A stretch of 64,000 nucleotides of DNA from Glandiceps talaboti. Taxonomy: Eukaryota > Hemichordata > Enteropneusta > Spengelidae. Below are positions 48,620 to 62,013 of the stretch, one piece after another. The DNA lies in assembly GCF_964340395.1 (NCBI RefSeq), contig NC_135560.1, forward strand, positions 17,659,098 to 17,723,097, in the 5' to 3' direction. Each line of letters begins with the position of its first letter. Position 1 is the stretch's first letter. A program made the position numbers and the translations under genes. The notes below the pieces were generated by a model. That model made no database searches. It was not told the DNA's origin and saw only the letters and a list, made by a program, of their open reading frames with translations.

Positions 48620-51600
48620 AAAGTCTAAGTCCAGAGAAGGGAAAAGAATTTAAATTCCAAATTTTTAAGAGAAGCATTATTTGCCTTAAAATAAAGCGTT
48701 TTTGTTCATAATACATGACATGGAAAGTTTGAATACAACAAAATGTTATTGTTAGAAAAATTTACAATACTGTGTGACTCAGGTTCCTCAAATTGTCAAT
48801 GCAAGATTTTACTATAGAATTGATCTTTTGTCTGAACATCTGTGAACATCCAGATACTGTCTGATAAAAAAATTACTTATTCATGAACAATATGTTTGAG
48901 AGGCTCAGAATAATCTTTGTAACCATGGCAACATTGAATCCTAGCAATGGCGGCAATGATGCATGTACTATCTGTGCATCTCAAAGCACTGTGTTATCAT
49001 GGCTATTTTATCAACTGTTTGCAAAATGTTTGAAACCTTAGGCTATTAGAATTTTGATGTATATATATATATATATTTATATTGTAAATATATACACAAA
49101 TGTATATTTTTTCATTAGTGTGACAGTCTGTCGCATTGCAACCAATCATGATCTGTGTGTCCATATCTGGGATTTTATTATCAGTAACTAATAACCTAAA
49201 AGCCTAATTATTCCTATCGAATAATGCTTGATTGCATCCTGTGACAAATCTCCTTGAGTTCCATAATGCTATAGAAGCATAAAGGTATACAAAGACATCA
49301 AAGTTAACCAGCATATGGCTTGGTCCAAAAAGTAGAAAGATGAAATTGTTATTAGGTAAGAAGTAAAGTGATGAAATGCCATGTATTAGGATTCTAAGCT
49401 GTTAATGCAAGGCAACAGATGTGCAAAGTAAAATGATTAACCCAAACCAGTGATTTATCCTATATCCTATATTATTTATTAATTTATATACATGGAATTA
49501 TTATCCTTAATGGCAGTTACTAGACTCAACCAGCAAGATTAAAAAATTGATAACTTCTATGATATTTTACAAAATTACAGAATCCTTTGGAATAAAAGGT
49601 ATGATAATAAAATGTATGATAAGTATTCACTCTATTTGTACATTCATGTATTCATTTTCAAAGAATACCTTACGTTGAATGTTTTGGAATAAAAAGTGAC
49701 ATTTTGGTTGGTAATGAGGAATATCTATTTGTTTGCTTCAAATATGTTTGAGATCATTCTCACAAGTTTGGGCTGTACAAAAAATCTATGGACACGACGA
49801 AGTTATGTTAACATATTACAAAATATGCACAACAAAATAAAATGATAATTATAATATGCAAGAACAACAACAAGCTCTGAAGCAGGGTTGCCATAAAAAA
49901 GTCACCCATCACTACTTCTGGTCAAGTTTTGAAGACAACGCTGCATTCAGTAGGAAGCCATATTGGATTTGTCATAGGTAGAATTTTCATGGCATTTGAA
50001 TACTAGTGATAATAAGAATTGTGTTTAAGGGCAGATTTGTTCATAAATGTTACAAATTTGATCTGTTTGGCAAAATGTCTATATCATGCCATCAAATTTT
50101 GATTAGGTATACGCAGGAACTGGTCAGATGGTTGACATACATGTACAACTACTAAATTTGTATATACTGCACTAGTGTTTGGGATGGAACTGCATGTATA
50201 TAATTGTAAATTAAGTATCGGAATATATTTCAGTATTGAGCCAGTGTATTCTATTGATGAATTAATTATTATCAACACCTTGAAAATTGTGCGTCAAATG
50301 TACACTTTATAAAAGTGGTGAGCATGTGATATACAACTCTGTGACAAGGCAAATGTAGCCACAAATATTGTTCATGTACATCATCAACGCATAGGACCTT
50401 GACACAAGAAGTATTATTACTGATAAATGGCTAGAATATCATTTGATGAATGTGGTCAAATGCAAATTAATTCTGGCACTGCAAGTAAAACAATATTTAT
50501 GAGAAATTTGTATTTAAGTTTAAAATTTTGATGAGATCAAATTTACAGTTATCAAGTGAAAGGTTAAACCCCAGAATCTATATCGTCATAAAGCAATTTC
50601 CCTGGGAGTGCATGGATATTTTTAGGCTATTAAACCTCAGGGCAAGGTGATGCAAAAAGTTTAATTTCTAAATCAAAGATATCAGAAATCCATTATTGTA
50701 TGTTTATTTTTTGTGAATGAAAAATTGGATTTGAACAGGAGCTGTAGATTGCAAGCAATTTGGTATGAAGTACCGATATTTTGTATTATAGTTACATGTA
50801 ATGTTTACATGTACATGTACAATGTACGTCAACATCAACTTTGTATTATTTTTCAATGGTTGGAGGGAACTTAACACAAAAGTCTTTGATAAATATCTGA
50901 TGGTAAAATTGGAAAGATTTCCATACCTTGAACTACGTTTTCAGGGGAAACCTTGGGAAGTATACATTGGGAAAAAACCCACATGTAGATTTGATCCACT
51001 TTTATTGCCCTTCATAAAAAATATTATTTTATGTTGTTATATTGTTACTATAAACCGGGAAACTTTTCTACAGTCTTATTATGACTTTTTATTGGGAAAC
51101 ATAAACTGGAAAAAAGTAGTTGCTAAAATGACTTCTTGGATGTAAACAATGCACCAGGATTAGAAATTTGTAAACATTAGGCTATGGAAAGTAATTGAAG
51201 ACTGTAAAATTGCAAAATATTCATGAGGTGAAAACATCTAAGTTTTCAATATTTGAGGCTGCTTTAATACTGTGTTGAAATGATTTTGGTGAAAGTGTTA
51301 GTTTGTTGTCAAACATATATTGAATTTAGTGAATGAAAAAAATGGAAGGAACTGGAGATACAAAATCCACAATACGAGCTGTGAATAATAATGTCTGATT
51401 TTCAAAAATCCTCATTTGTTACTGTCTTCCTTAGAATCAATGAAACACCTGTCAAGATAACATCTTCCAGCTATAATAACTTTTATAACAGGAAGTGTTA
51501 AGTTTCCTTGAGCATTTTGTTTCAATGAAAAGTGTTACTTATGGTACATACTGCAATGCATGTTTTGCATTCCCAGATCAAGCAGTGTTTGCTTTGAACA

Positions 51601-51640
51601 TGTTACAACCCTTGGTGATAACTTGAGTGAATTATTAAAG
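48620..51640. other. Intron block, mostly featureless
   Basis: Contains a TA run at 49059-49080 and overlapping TACATGTA words at 50789-50815. A + frame of 114 codons at 50801-51145 was examined and not accepted as a gene (see rejected items). Confidence 0.4.
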
Positions 51641-51655
51641 TGAGCTAAGAGAAGA

Positions 51656-51805
51656 TGGTAAACATAACGAGATAACTGATACAAAAAGATAACTGATGTA
51701 TCAAACAAGATGACTGATGTATCAAACAAAATTTGGTAAACATAACAAGATAACTAATACAAAAGGTATCTGATGTATCAAACAAGATAACTGATCAAAC
51801 AGAAG
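51656..51805 (+). repeat. Nested tandem repeat, 20-bp units inside a 78-bp period
   Basis: GGTAAACATAACGAGATAAC at 51657 recurs as GGTAAACATAACAAGATAAC at 51735. Between and after them a GATAACTGATGTATCAAACA-type 20-bp unit repeats about five times with small changes. Confidence 0.88.
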
Positions 51806-53039
51806 TTTGGCATGTAGTGTGGTTCACATAATGCTGTTATCTCTTTGTTTATGTCTGTGAAACCAGCCATGTCTGTAAAGTAAACATTCAACTCACTGTG
51901 TGGACTACTTTGAATTTGGTGCTAACAGTCACACTTGATCATTTTACCTGGTAGCATTCAAATTAGTCGACAGAATTGGCTTGAATCTCCGCTTTGATAA
52001 GTTACCGACACTTTGTATGTCTTTGCATGAAACTTTAATTGTATCATTCCTGATAGTCAGGAACAAGCAAAATCACCGGTATTTATTTGAGGGTGTATCC
52101 TTTACTGAACAAGGCTGCAAGTTTAACAACACAATTTTGATAATGAACTTGGAAAGAGTACATCACATTTATTTAGCAATACAGAATGCATTTGCCTCCA
52201 TAATCTCATATATGTGTTAACTGTACTGGATGCAAACAATTGTTTATTGTTTGGATTCTAATGAAAACTAACTGTGATATTAAATTACTGCAGGTAAAAA
52301 GTTGTGTCAATACAATTTCATTATATAATTAGAATGGTTGAATTGTACATGGTTAGGTCGTCACACAGCAAGTATATATATTGCTGTAACGTTATCAGTC
52401 AGATTGATGTTTGTTGAATCTGTATCAAAGTTAAGACATTTATAGAACACAACTTTAAGTCTTCTAAGTTACATCATGGTCAAATGAAAAATTTATGTGA
52501 GAAAAAGTCATGGTCATATTCTTGGTACAAATAATAACAGTTTGGCAAACATTTATTTCATTCCTTGTGCAAATTAAGAATCACCAATATTTCGTTTCTC
52601 TCTATATTTCATCGTCAATAGTAAAAGTAAAAGTGCTATTTATAGCATGATCTAAAACTAAATTTTTGAATGTAGAATACTAGTACACAAAACATGTGCC
52701 CTCTGGACAAAATCAAAATGGCCGACATTGCAGCAACTGATTTCCTGTGCATGCAAATTTCGATGCAAATGACATTTCTAACTTTGGCTTCAATTTCCAC
52801 TGCTATCAAGGAAATAATTTCAGATAACACATTTTAGCGATATTCTGTATTGCTTGAAAGACTGACAAAGTTCAAAGATTTGACATGGCATGTATTATGA
52901 TAGAGTTAAAATTTGCTACCATGTGTGACAAGTTTTTAAATTCAAGTGGAATTTATATACTGATTTCTGAGCTGCGTAATGTGTCTGTTTACTCAATAAC
53001 ACTAATATAATAAAACTCATAAAAACATATTTTGTTAAA

Positions 53040-53290
53040 AACATGAAAAATAAACAATTTTTTGAATTGGACATCGAAAGGATATCAAAATTAAGCCATT
53101 TTAGAATCCAATATGGCTGCCGATTATTGTGTTAACTCTATGAAAAAATTAACCATTGTCAATGATTATGAAAATGAAACTGTCAACTCCAATTCCGTTT
53201 ATCACTTCAAAAGGACCAGGAACAAGCATTCATATGGCAAAATTTGGAGAGATTATATGAGCTTTGATTGTCTGGAAATTGGACCCCAGG
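53040..53290 (-). repeat. Dispersed repeat family C, copy 3 (-)
   Basis: Read on the minus strand it has CTTGTTCCTGGTCCTTTTGAA, then GCCATATTGGATTCTAAAATGG and CTTAATTTTGATA, in the same order and spacing as 20480-20700. A + frame of 73 codons here is incidental. Confidence 0.72.
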
Positions 53291-53339
53291 GTACATTCTA
53301 TCTTCATTTTGTGTGCAATCCCAGACACCCATAATCAGA

Positions 53340-54555
53340 GTTGTAAAGGTGATATTTATCTAAGATAATTGATATATTTATCTTAGTGACATCACATTGA
53401 ATCATAACTTCTTTAATGTAAATAGTGACTGTCATAGACACATTGATAGTCCACCTACAATTCATGAATATCTCGTATTTTCTATGGGTAATGGAAATTA
53501 CCTGAAATAAATTGATAATGTAACTTTCAAGATTTGAAAGACCACCTGAATTAAACTGATCATGTATCTTGTGTGATTTCAGAAAATGGCTTGATTTTCA
53601 AAATGAAAAATAGAAGTTAATGAAATTATGAACACTAAATAGATTTGATATGTGTGAAATTTATTAAAATATCATGTGAAATGGCAATTATACCACCTAC
53701 TGTCGCCAATATAATTATGCATAGATATATTTTCTCCAAGAGTAGTGGTTTTCACTTCAGGTAAATGACGGTATGAAATTAACCATTTAACTGTCAAGAT
53801 TGAAGAAAAAGCTAATTATCTTGAGTCAAATTGTTCGATTCATCTTTCAAGCGTTAAAAAGGAAATGAATTTTGAATCAAGCCAAATACAGAAATTTCAA
53901 TGGGATATTCTAAATGTAAGGTAGCGTAATGTATAAGTGTTAGCTGAAAACCAAATAATGAAAATAGGTCACATTTATTATTAAAAGTATTATGTAAAAA
54001 ATGGACTTTCTCTGCCCACATTCTCCATTGTGAGTATATTCCCCCAAGACTTAGTGGTTCTCTTGTAATATTGCGACTGAATGTTGACAGGTGAACAAAC
54101 TTCATATTGAATGTAGTATGGATATATCATTTGTAATTAAGTCATGCTGTTTGAATAATCAATAGATTCCTGTTCAAACTATGTCACCTATATAAGATCT
54201 GAAGGAACAACAATATCATAATAAGTTGGGACAATAAATATTACCTGGAAATATTCCAAATAACGTAAATTGACAGGTTACACTGAGAAAGAAATACAGA
54301 AAGTATAGTGTTTGCTCATAATGTTTGAGTGACATGGTGTACTATCTTTTATAGATAAACACCTCCACGGCCATGTGCCTGTCATTTTCCAGCAGAAAGG
54401 TCATCAGTAGAATGATGAGATTCTTCATAAAAGGGCTATGTAATCAAGAAACCTAAAGCTAATTGAGCAATTTGATCAAAGATACGAGTACCGAGAATGG
54501 TAGAGTTGATATAATTTTTTAGCACAATTGACCTGGTGTTCTGTATGTAATAAGT
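53340..54555. other. Intron block with no recognised element
   Basis: AT-rich; loosely repeated ACCACCT-containing sentences near 53450, 53540 and 53692 may be an old duplication, but I cannot delimit it. Confidence 0.3.
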
Positions 54556-54560
54556 TGAAG

Positions 54561-54599
<39 letters not shown>

Positions 54600-54600
54600 G
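54561..54600 (+). repeat. (TGTC)n microsatellite, ten units
   Basis: Perfect tetranucleotide repeat followed by a decayed TGTG/TATG tail to about 54630. Confidence 0.97.
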
Positions 54601-55554
54601 TATGTGTTTGTGTTGATGTATGTGTGTGTGACAATTAACTTTACATAACCCTAAATCATTAGATAAAAAAATTAAATTGAATAACTCTGAGGCAAATTGG
54701 TCTGAAATCTGGTGAGGTAGTTCCTAGGGTTGTGTTTATATATAATAATGGTAAATTATTCAATAAAAGACAATAAGATGTTATTTTTGGTCAAAGTCAT
54801 AAAGTCAGAAAATACTTGACGGATAGGTTTGACAGTTGGAAGTGATGTTCCTGTGATAATGTAAGATGATCTAATATTCCTATATGTGTAATTTAGATGT
54901 TGAAATGTTATTTTTGGACAAGGACAGCAAACTCAAGTTAAAAATAAATGAAATTAATGTATATTCAGTTGTGTTTCAATGCTATTGGCACTATTTTTAA
55001 AGTGAGGATTGAACTAAGTGGGCAGGAACGTTGACCTTCGTAATCTTTTAATGTAGTGTGTGTGGACTTACATACTAAACATGTAGGTTAGGTATGTGAA
55101 TGCCACTCGTAATTAGAAACAGCATGTGGGCTAATAGCTGTGGTTTGGATAGCAGACATCGGATAAACTCACCGAAATCTATTTACTTAACAATAGAATT
55201 TTAGAAGGAAACCATAAATGTGATGAGCTCAGGTAATGTAACAATAGACACACTATTTTGACAATGATAACATATAAAATTGAGTTTCAAAGAGGATGCA
55301 ATAAATTGTTTATGACTGTGAGTCAGGTACACTCTATGACTCAGCATCAATGATTCTTGCTAATATTCAAATAATAATTTCAGTATGATTTGAAGTATGC
55401 TTTTTTTAAGAGCTTATTTGTAATAAAATTGATAATGTGATATTACGAAAGGGGAATTCTTCTATATCATTTTGTAGATGTGAACTTCTGATACGTACAC
55501 TTACAAACAACCACTGATAAAATACTATAATTCCGCAGATTTTTGTCACCAGAG

Positions 55555-55745
55555 AATTTTGCAATTACAGTCGTCAGCAACTCCTCAAAGACTAATTTTT
55601 GTTAATTACCAGACTGGTGGATTGTTACGTGTACAAGGAGGCATTTTAGTCACTACTTATTTTCACATTTTTGTTGTCAATCGAAATAAGCAAATAAAAA
55701 TCTTCTGCAAAAAATGTCCCGGTTTACAGTATCTTTTCACTTATA
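55555..55745 (+). repeat. Dispersed repeat family D, copy 2
   Basis: Counterpart of 26280-26475; similarity runs from GAGAATTTTGCAATTACAGT through AAAATGTCC..GTTTACAGTA. Its + frame is longer open than in copy 1, but there is no recognisable protein. Confidence 0.7.
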
Positions 55746-57056
55746 CAACAACAAAAGAACATCACTATTAAATCCTCCAGACCATGTGACTGTAACCATG
55801 TTCTTAAATGAACAATTTACTCATAGACAACTGATCATAATAACTGTTCATCAAATAGAACATCGAATGGAACAACAGAACATCAACTGATCAATTATCA
55901 GTTGATCAAATATACATGTACATTATGATAATTTAACAAATGGCTTCCCAGCTTGCATATTTGTTTGCCAGCTTCATTTTGGGTCACTGATAATACAATT
56001 TTATTTTTGTTTCTGTGATGGAAATCATTGAAATGTTTACAGCTCTACTGGACAGTATGACCTTCACAGATCTTAATTATGTGTAATAGCATATCAAGGA
56101 CTTGGACGTTGTGAGCTCTCAACAGATTAGTTCCATTAGAATCCATGTTTTACGGAAAAAAGCACATCGGTCTGAGTCATCCTGCCAAACAGGATACTAT
56201 ATCCAAAGAGTAAATATGTACATGTATGATGTGAGTGACTATCTGTGTATTGTAGGCATTTATTACATGACTGAAATTTATGTCATTGACAAGTGGACTG
56301 AACTTCAAGAATATTCGTATATATTATATGAGGTGTTTCGTGGGGAGCATTCCACCAGAATTCCCGTCAATTTACCAGGGCTCGATATCAGTATTTATGT
56401 AGTCTAGTTCCTATACAGTATCGTTACCATTTACACCTCCACTCACAGTACAGTCAAAGTCATTACTCTAGAAGTCCTGAGATGCATGAGATGCAATTTA
56501 AAATTCATCCATAGCCACCTGCACTGTCATTAACATCATGTCTTTGTCACAAAATTATACAGTACACCCTATAGCAAACACAACTGGACAAATTTACCCA
56601 ATTTCCCCCTTTCTGATTAGAGTTCCCACGTTGTAGGGCTATAGCAAAAACACTCAGTAAGAGTACTCCATTCACAGTAGCAAAACCACCAGGACCTTTC
56701 AGCAACAATGATCGTAGAATTGCAAACTTAAAGGCAAATTTCTAGTCACAGAGTCAAAATATTTTTTGTATGGAAAAGAATGCCACATTTTGAATGGTGT
56801 CTCATCAGCACCATCCAGTGTGTGCTACATAGAATAATATAGACCCTGTCTACTAAAAATAACAAAACTCTAAAATTTGTGAGTTTGTTCAGCTGTAGAA
56901 CTGTCAAATTAGGGGTACATTTCTTGAATGTTAAAGGGATTGTGTAGTAATTCTTCTTTATACTGAAGCATACTAATTATCACTTGGTATTGATAACAAA
57001 CAAACCTGGCATATAGGTATACATTGTCATATTACAAAATGATTTGATGACATTAT

Positions 57057-57210
57057 TAGGTATTATTCCCCAATATTTTCCTTCATTCAGGCAAGAAAAA
57101 TACAAGTGACCTAAGTGGGCCTTGTCACCACAAGTAGTGACAAACCTTTAGGTAAGGAGTATTTTCTGGCTGAATGAAGAAAATATTGGGGGTTAATAAA
57201 GTTATACCTA
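57057..57210. repeat. Long inverted repeat with nested hairpin
   Basis: The left arm 57057-57103 (TAGGTATTATTCCCC, AATATTTTCCTTCATTCAGG, AAAAATAC) pairs with the right arm 57159-57210 (GTATTTTCTGG, CTGAATGAAGAAAATATTGG, TTATACCTA). Only a few indels or mismatches separate them over about 48 bp. The 55-bp spacer has its own inverted repeat, CTTGTCAC...GTGACAA. Fold-back transposon remnant or hairpin RNA precursor are both possible; no flanking target duplication was identified. Confidence 0.85.
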
Positions 57211-59867
57211 CTCAAGCATAATGCATGAAAAATCGGGGAAAAGAAGGGCGATTTGGAAAATTGTGACTCATATTTTTCAATCACTGCAAAACCAGTGACA
57301 TAAACATGGGTTGTTGTGATGTAGAACAACCAGGGGTACATGATAAATATTTTCTGTTCAAAGACAATATACATGTATATACAAGTCTTGCTATTGAAGA
57401 AACCATAGTATGACATCAGCCATGCGAACACCACCAGAAGATACTTTTCATGCAACAACGTCACATTACCAGTGTACTAGAGGAGTTTAAAATATTTTCA
57501 CCCGTATAAAAATAGTTAAAATAAACTCAACTTGTGCTAGTTTAACCTATACACTTGGTGCACTCCAAGTCACCTTTATTTCTATGGTTGAGTTACAAAA
57601 GTAGCAAATCAACAGCTGTTATTAATAAAGAATTATTATGAAAATTAATAGCAGAATGTATAAATTAACACATGGTAAGGGTTATTGCCACAATGTGATG
57701 TGATTATGGAATGATGAATGATTCATACATGATGATAGCTACACTTAAAATGACTTCTAATCACCCATGATTTACAAGACAGCAATGTGTTGCAGGGTCA
57801 AATTTCTCACTGAAAGTATTAACGAGGCAATTAAGTGTTATTAGCTTTTGGAGAAATGACTAGCTTCAACAATAATTTTGATATTATAGTTATTTTTGTG
57901 ATTCAGTTTATGAATACTGTACCTGTTGACGTTTGTATCGTTATCATATATTAGGTGCTAGGATACAGTGCATAATATGCAAGTCCTGTGAGCTTTAGGT
58001 GCCAGTATTTTTGGTTCCATTTGACATAATCTATCTGTTTGAATGGAAATATGACTTTCTGTAGGTTTGATAAGAGTATAATGAAAAATTCATAGGAAGT
58101 TGACATATTTTAATTGTATAGAGAGTGTTTTTGGCAATGTTACTGTAACTGAGTGAGTTTGGTCAAATATATTGTTTTCTATGCAGTCAAGCAAGTAACC
58201 TGGAATCCATGCAGCTGGAGTTTTTAAATTTTTATTAAATTCATTTTAAACAAAATTCAAACTCTCCAATTGCCTGCAAGCAAAGAACCCTGAGTCAAAA
58301 GCCTAGAGGACTCTTGTACAGTGTACAAATGTACCTATAGCTACTTCATCCCTACTTTTCAACTGGAAAATGTGCGTTTATGATAAAGGGACCTCTGTAT
58401 TTCAAGCTAGCTCAAAATAATGTGAATACAATTTTAGTATTTTTGTATTGAAGTTAATCTATGTGGGCAACAGACTATAGAAAATATGTCATATGGATTA
58501 ATCAATGCCAGTCATCTGACAAACAGGCTGGCAACAGAAGCATTACACTTTCCATGACAATAATAATAGGGGATTGTACGTATGTATGGTTGCAGAGTTG
58601 ATATTTTTCATGAGCATAGCTTGACTGGAGTGCAGGTGGTTTCCCATCATGCATAATTTAAATGATATTGATTTCATTGTAGTAGTCACTCAGTGTACAA
58701 AGTGTGAAAAGGGTGACAAGGTGCTCTTAAATATAAACTTTAAGGGAGTGTCAAAACCTTGTCAGTCACAAAGCTGTTACAAATCAAGTCTTTCTCAATG
58801 CAAAGGTTTAATGTTTTGTTTTCACATGGATTCAGAACGAGGTAGACATTGAGTCTATGCCTTAATATTTGTAGAAAGTAAACTTTTTATACCTGAAACC
58901 AAGTGAAATATAAAAATTTGAATTTTTCATACAGATAAAGTTTTATTTCATTTTCAGGTTGGGTTTCTAAACTTAAAAGCCTAGGATTCAATCCCAGTTT
59001 CTTGTAGTGTTATCTTATCAGTCAAACCAAAATGATTATGATAGGAGTATCTTTGATTCCAACTTTTTCAAAGCTTTGCTTGGCAACTGTATTTTGCACC
59101 TTAACTTTAATGCTAATCCAAACTAAGCCTTCAAATTAGTTGTTACATTTGGCCCAGTGTAATTTTGATGTGTAAAATTGTGATACTGTAAAAGATTGTA
59201 CTCATAACATAAAATTTGAGATTTTGATGTTCTCAGTTTATTAGGCGACAGTTGAGAGTCAGTGTGAACAGGAACATTGATCTGCATTCAGGTTTGGCTT
59301 ACATATACGTATTGAGTGTATAAATGCATGAATTGAGAATTCACAGTTCATATTTATAATAGACTTAAAACTGAAAATAGTTGTAAATTTTGTAAATGGA
59401 CTACATTGTATATAATACTAGATGAGGAGTGTGAAAGTGACAGCTGTTTTTTGTAGCTTTCCTGAACACTAATATGGCCGTTAACCTGGAAAGGTTTGTC
59501 AAAGATCAAATTTCACCTGGGTAACGCAGAAAAAAGGGAATGTGTAAATGTTAAAAACAGTCTCCATTTTACAGCACACTCATTCAAGACTCAGTAATGT
59601 GCAAACTGTATTCCTGTGAGGCAACAGCTATACATTTTTTGCAGGGGTCTTTTCAATAGTGAGAGTTTTGGGAAATCAAAGCCTGTTCTCTCTCATTCCT
59701 GAATATTGCCAAAGGGGTCATGGATGACATGTAGATAAAGAACTGACAGTGCATAGATAAAGTTTTACATATATCCATAGGAATATGACATAGACATATA
59801 GAACATTATATATGTGCCTTTATTGTAATTTATGTATATGAATATTGTGAATGTATTTTATGTATAT

Positions 59868-59971
59868 TATGTATGTATGTATGTATGTATGTATGTATGT
59901 ATGTATGTATGTATGTATGTATGTATGTATGTATGTATGTATGTATGTATGTATGTATGTATGTATGTATG
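59868..59971 (+). repeat. (ATGT)n microsatellite, about 26 units
   Basis: Same unit and strand as the arrays at 235-433 and 651-1068, embedded in about 250 bp of TA/TG-rich sequence. Confidence 0.97.
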
Positions 59972-60394
59972 AATTATGTATATATGTTCAGTTGTAGAAT
60001 GGCTTTAATACGTATTGTATAATGTCATGTATATAGTGTATATTCAAGTATATATATATACATATATGTATATATTATGTATACCAACACTCTGCAAATC
60101 ATTATGATAATATGGATTAATACATGGCCTACTTTTATATATATACACTTTTCCATTCGTGATCAGTGACATCTCATCTAATATAAACTGCTAAGCGTAA
60201 AGTCTAGATACCATATGGGGCCAATGCACTCAGTGTATGTTTTTTGTATTAAAATGTTGATATTGGCATGTCTTTGTTCAGAAATATCACACCATACCAC
60301 TGTACAGCTGTTACATGATGACATGTACAACTTAATAGAAAAATTACTCGGGTCATATAACTGAACGTAAAATATGTCATTTCGTACATCAGCA

Positions 60395-60770
60395 GGTACC
60401 TGTTGCGTCACAGTGACGTTGGTATGACTATTTGTGTACAGGGACAAAGAATAAATGCGTAGCCACCACGTAGAAATAATAGGACCACCAAAAGATCGCA
60501 TTCTTACAAAAGTAGCGCTCATGAAAATAGAGCATATATGTATGATAAAACGGAGGTTTATGTGTGTAAATACATAAATAATTGTTGTGTCATTGTGATG
60601 TTGCAAAGATAGGACGTTGTCAATGACAAATAATAAATTATAGCCACCTCGTCGAAATAATAGGGCCACTGTGCTCTAATTATTCCATTAAAATGGAGGA
60701 GTGCCCATAAAAATGATGGATCTATACACAATAACAAGGACATTTACATAATATGTAAATACTAAATTTT
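60395..60770. repeat. Tandem duplication, period about 192 bp
   Basis: TGTTGCGTCACAGTGACGTTG at 60401 pairs with TGTTGTGTCATTGTGATGTTG at 60593. The shared blocks GGGACAAAGAATAAAT or ATGACAAATAATAAAT, TAGCCACC.CGT.GAAATAAT and AGG.CCAC follow. Copy 1 keeps CpG-containing forms where copy 2 has TG, consistent with CpG decay. A 163-codon minus-strand frame at 60178-60669 crosses part of both copies and is treated as chance. Confidence 0.85.
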
Positions 60771-62013
60771 TTGACATCAGTTTTACTTCCTTTGAAGCGG
60801 TAATGATTCTTTTCCTTAGGGCAACCTATAGGCCATTCCAGATTGTAAACAGGAAATTGAGAATACAGTGCGCTTGCTCAAATTGGGGGTATCATCACCT
60901 CATAGTATGGTTTCTTAAGAGATTTGTCCCTTGGTATAGTGTAAATCAGGGATGTTTTTCGTATTCTTCAGACATACCCCCAAGGCACACACTGACAGGA
61001 AGTAGAGTGCCACCATGGCAAATTTTGGATAGGCTTATTTATTTCTCCCTTTCTCATTTGCTATATCTGAAAAGTGATGGATCAGTTTGTACATGTAGCT
61101 TGAAAGATCCAGGCATTCCTGCCACTTTTGGGGTAGCGAGTGTCTTTACATAAGTGAACCAAAGGCTGCACCTTTCAGACTAGGTCAGTTGGTTGGTCAA
61201 TTAAAAAAAAGAAGAAAAAACTGAAAAAAGTAAGTCTACTGGTACATGCTGGTGATACTTTCAATTCATAATTGTATACATTTAACAGTCTGAATTTGCC
61301 TTAGGACAAGATCGAACCATTTACCTCATTGTAAATAAAATATGACGAATTATGGTTTACCCAAAGAACACGTTCAGAATCAGAATCAGAATTACTTTAT
61401 GATATCTTTGCATACTTTTTCAAGTGATAACAATTTTAGCATTCATTGAAGCCTCAACGGCCCTGAACTCTAACAGACTTTAAAACCCCAATGTCTCATT
61501 TTTCATTTTGCATTGCGGTACAAATTTGATGGCGGTCAGTATCATATGTACATGTATTGTATATATTGATCCATGCGTCTACTACTTACTAGTCTTGCAA
61601 AAATTATTCTTAAGGCCATGGTTCAATTAGGATTAAAATTTGAATGGTGGAAACAGTTGTCTGGTAGAGCTATAGAAAAAATTGGGTTGAGAAGAAAGGA
61701 ATAATCATTATCCTTTCTAATGCTTATGGCTCAGCTGCTACTAAACCAAGATGGTGGGATTCAAACATCCAAGTATTCTCCTCATAATAAGAGTGTGTAT
61801 GACAGAGTATGTTAGCTATAGTAAGATAAGCACATATTTGCTATAAAAGCTTGACATTTAGGAGTTTTGACACACTCAGAACTAACGGATATGGCAGTCA
61901 GTATCAACAAATTGATGGGTTTGATGAAGTTGGTCTTAGACAAACATATAATCAGCCCGTTGCCGAGACTATCTGTTTTGTCTACACAAATTGTCACATC
62001 TAAAATTGATGAG

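Noticed and set aside
50801-51145. Plus-strand frame of 114 codons ending in a segment with NINWKKV, loosely recalling C-terminal parts of LINE proteins
   Set aside because: No catalytic motif or second supporting block is visible, and there is no neighbouring reverse transcriptase. The similarity is too short to claim a retroelement.
60178-60669. Minus-strand frame of 163 codons, the longest in the window
   Set aside because: It crosses a diverged tandem duplication, has no recognisable domain and an irregular hydrophobic and Cys/His-rich composition typical of AT-rich noncoding sequence. Treated as chance.
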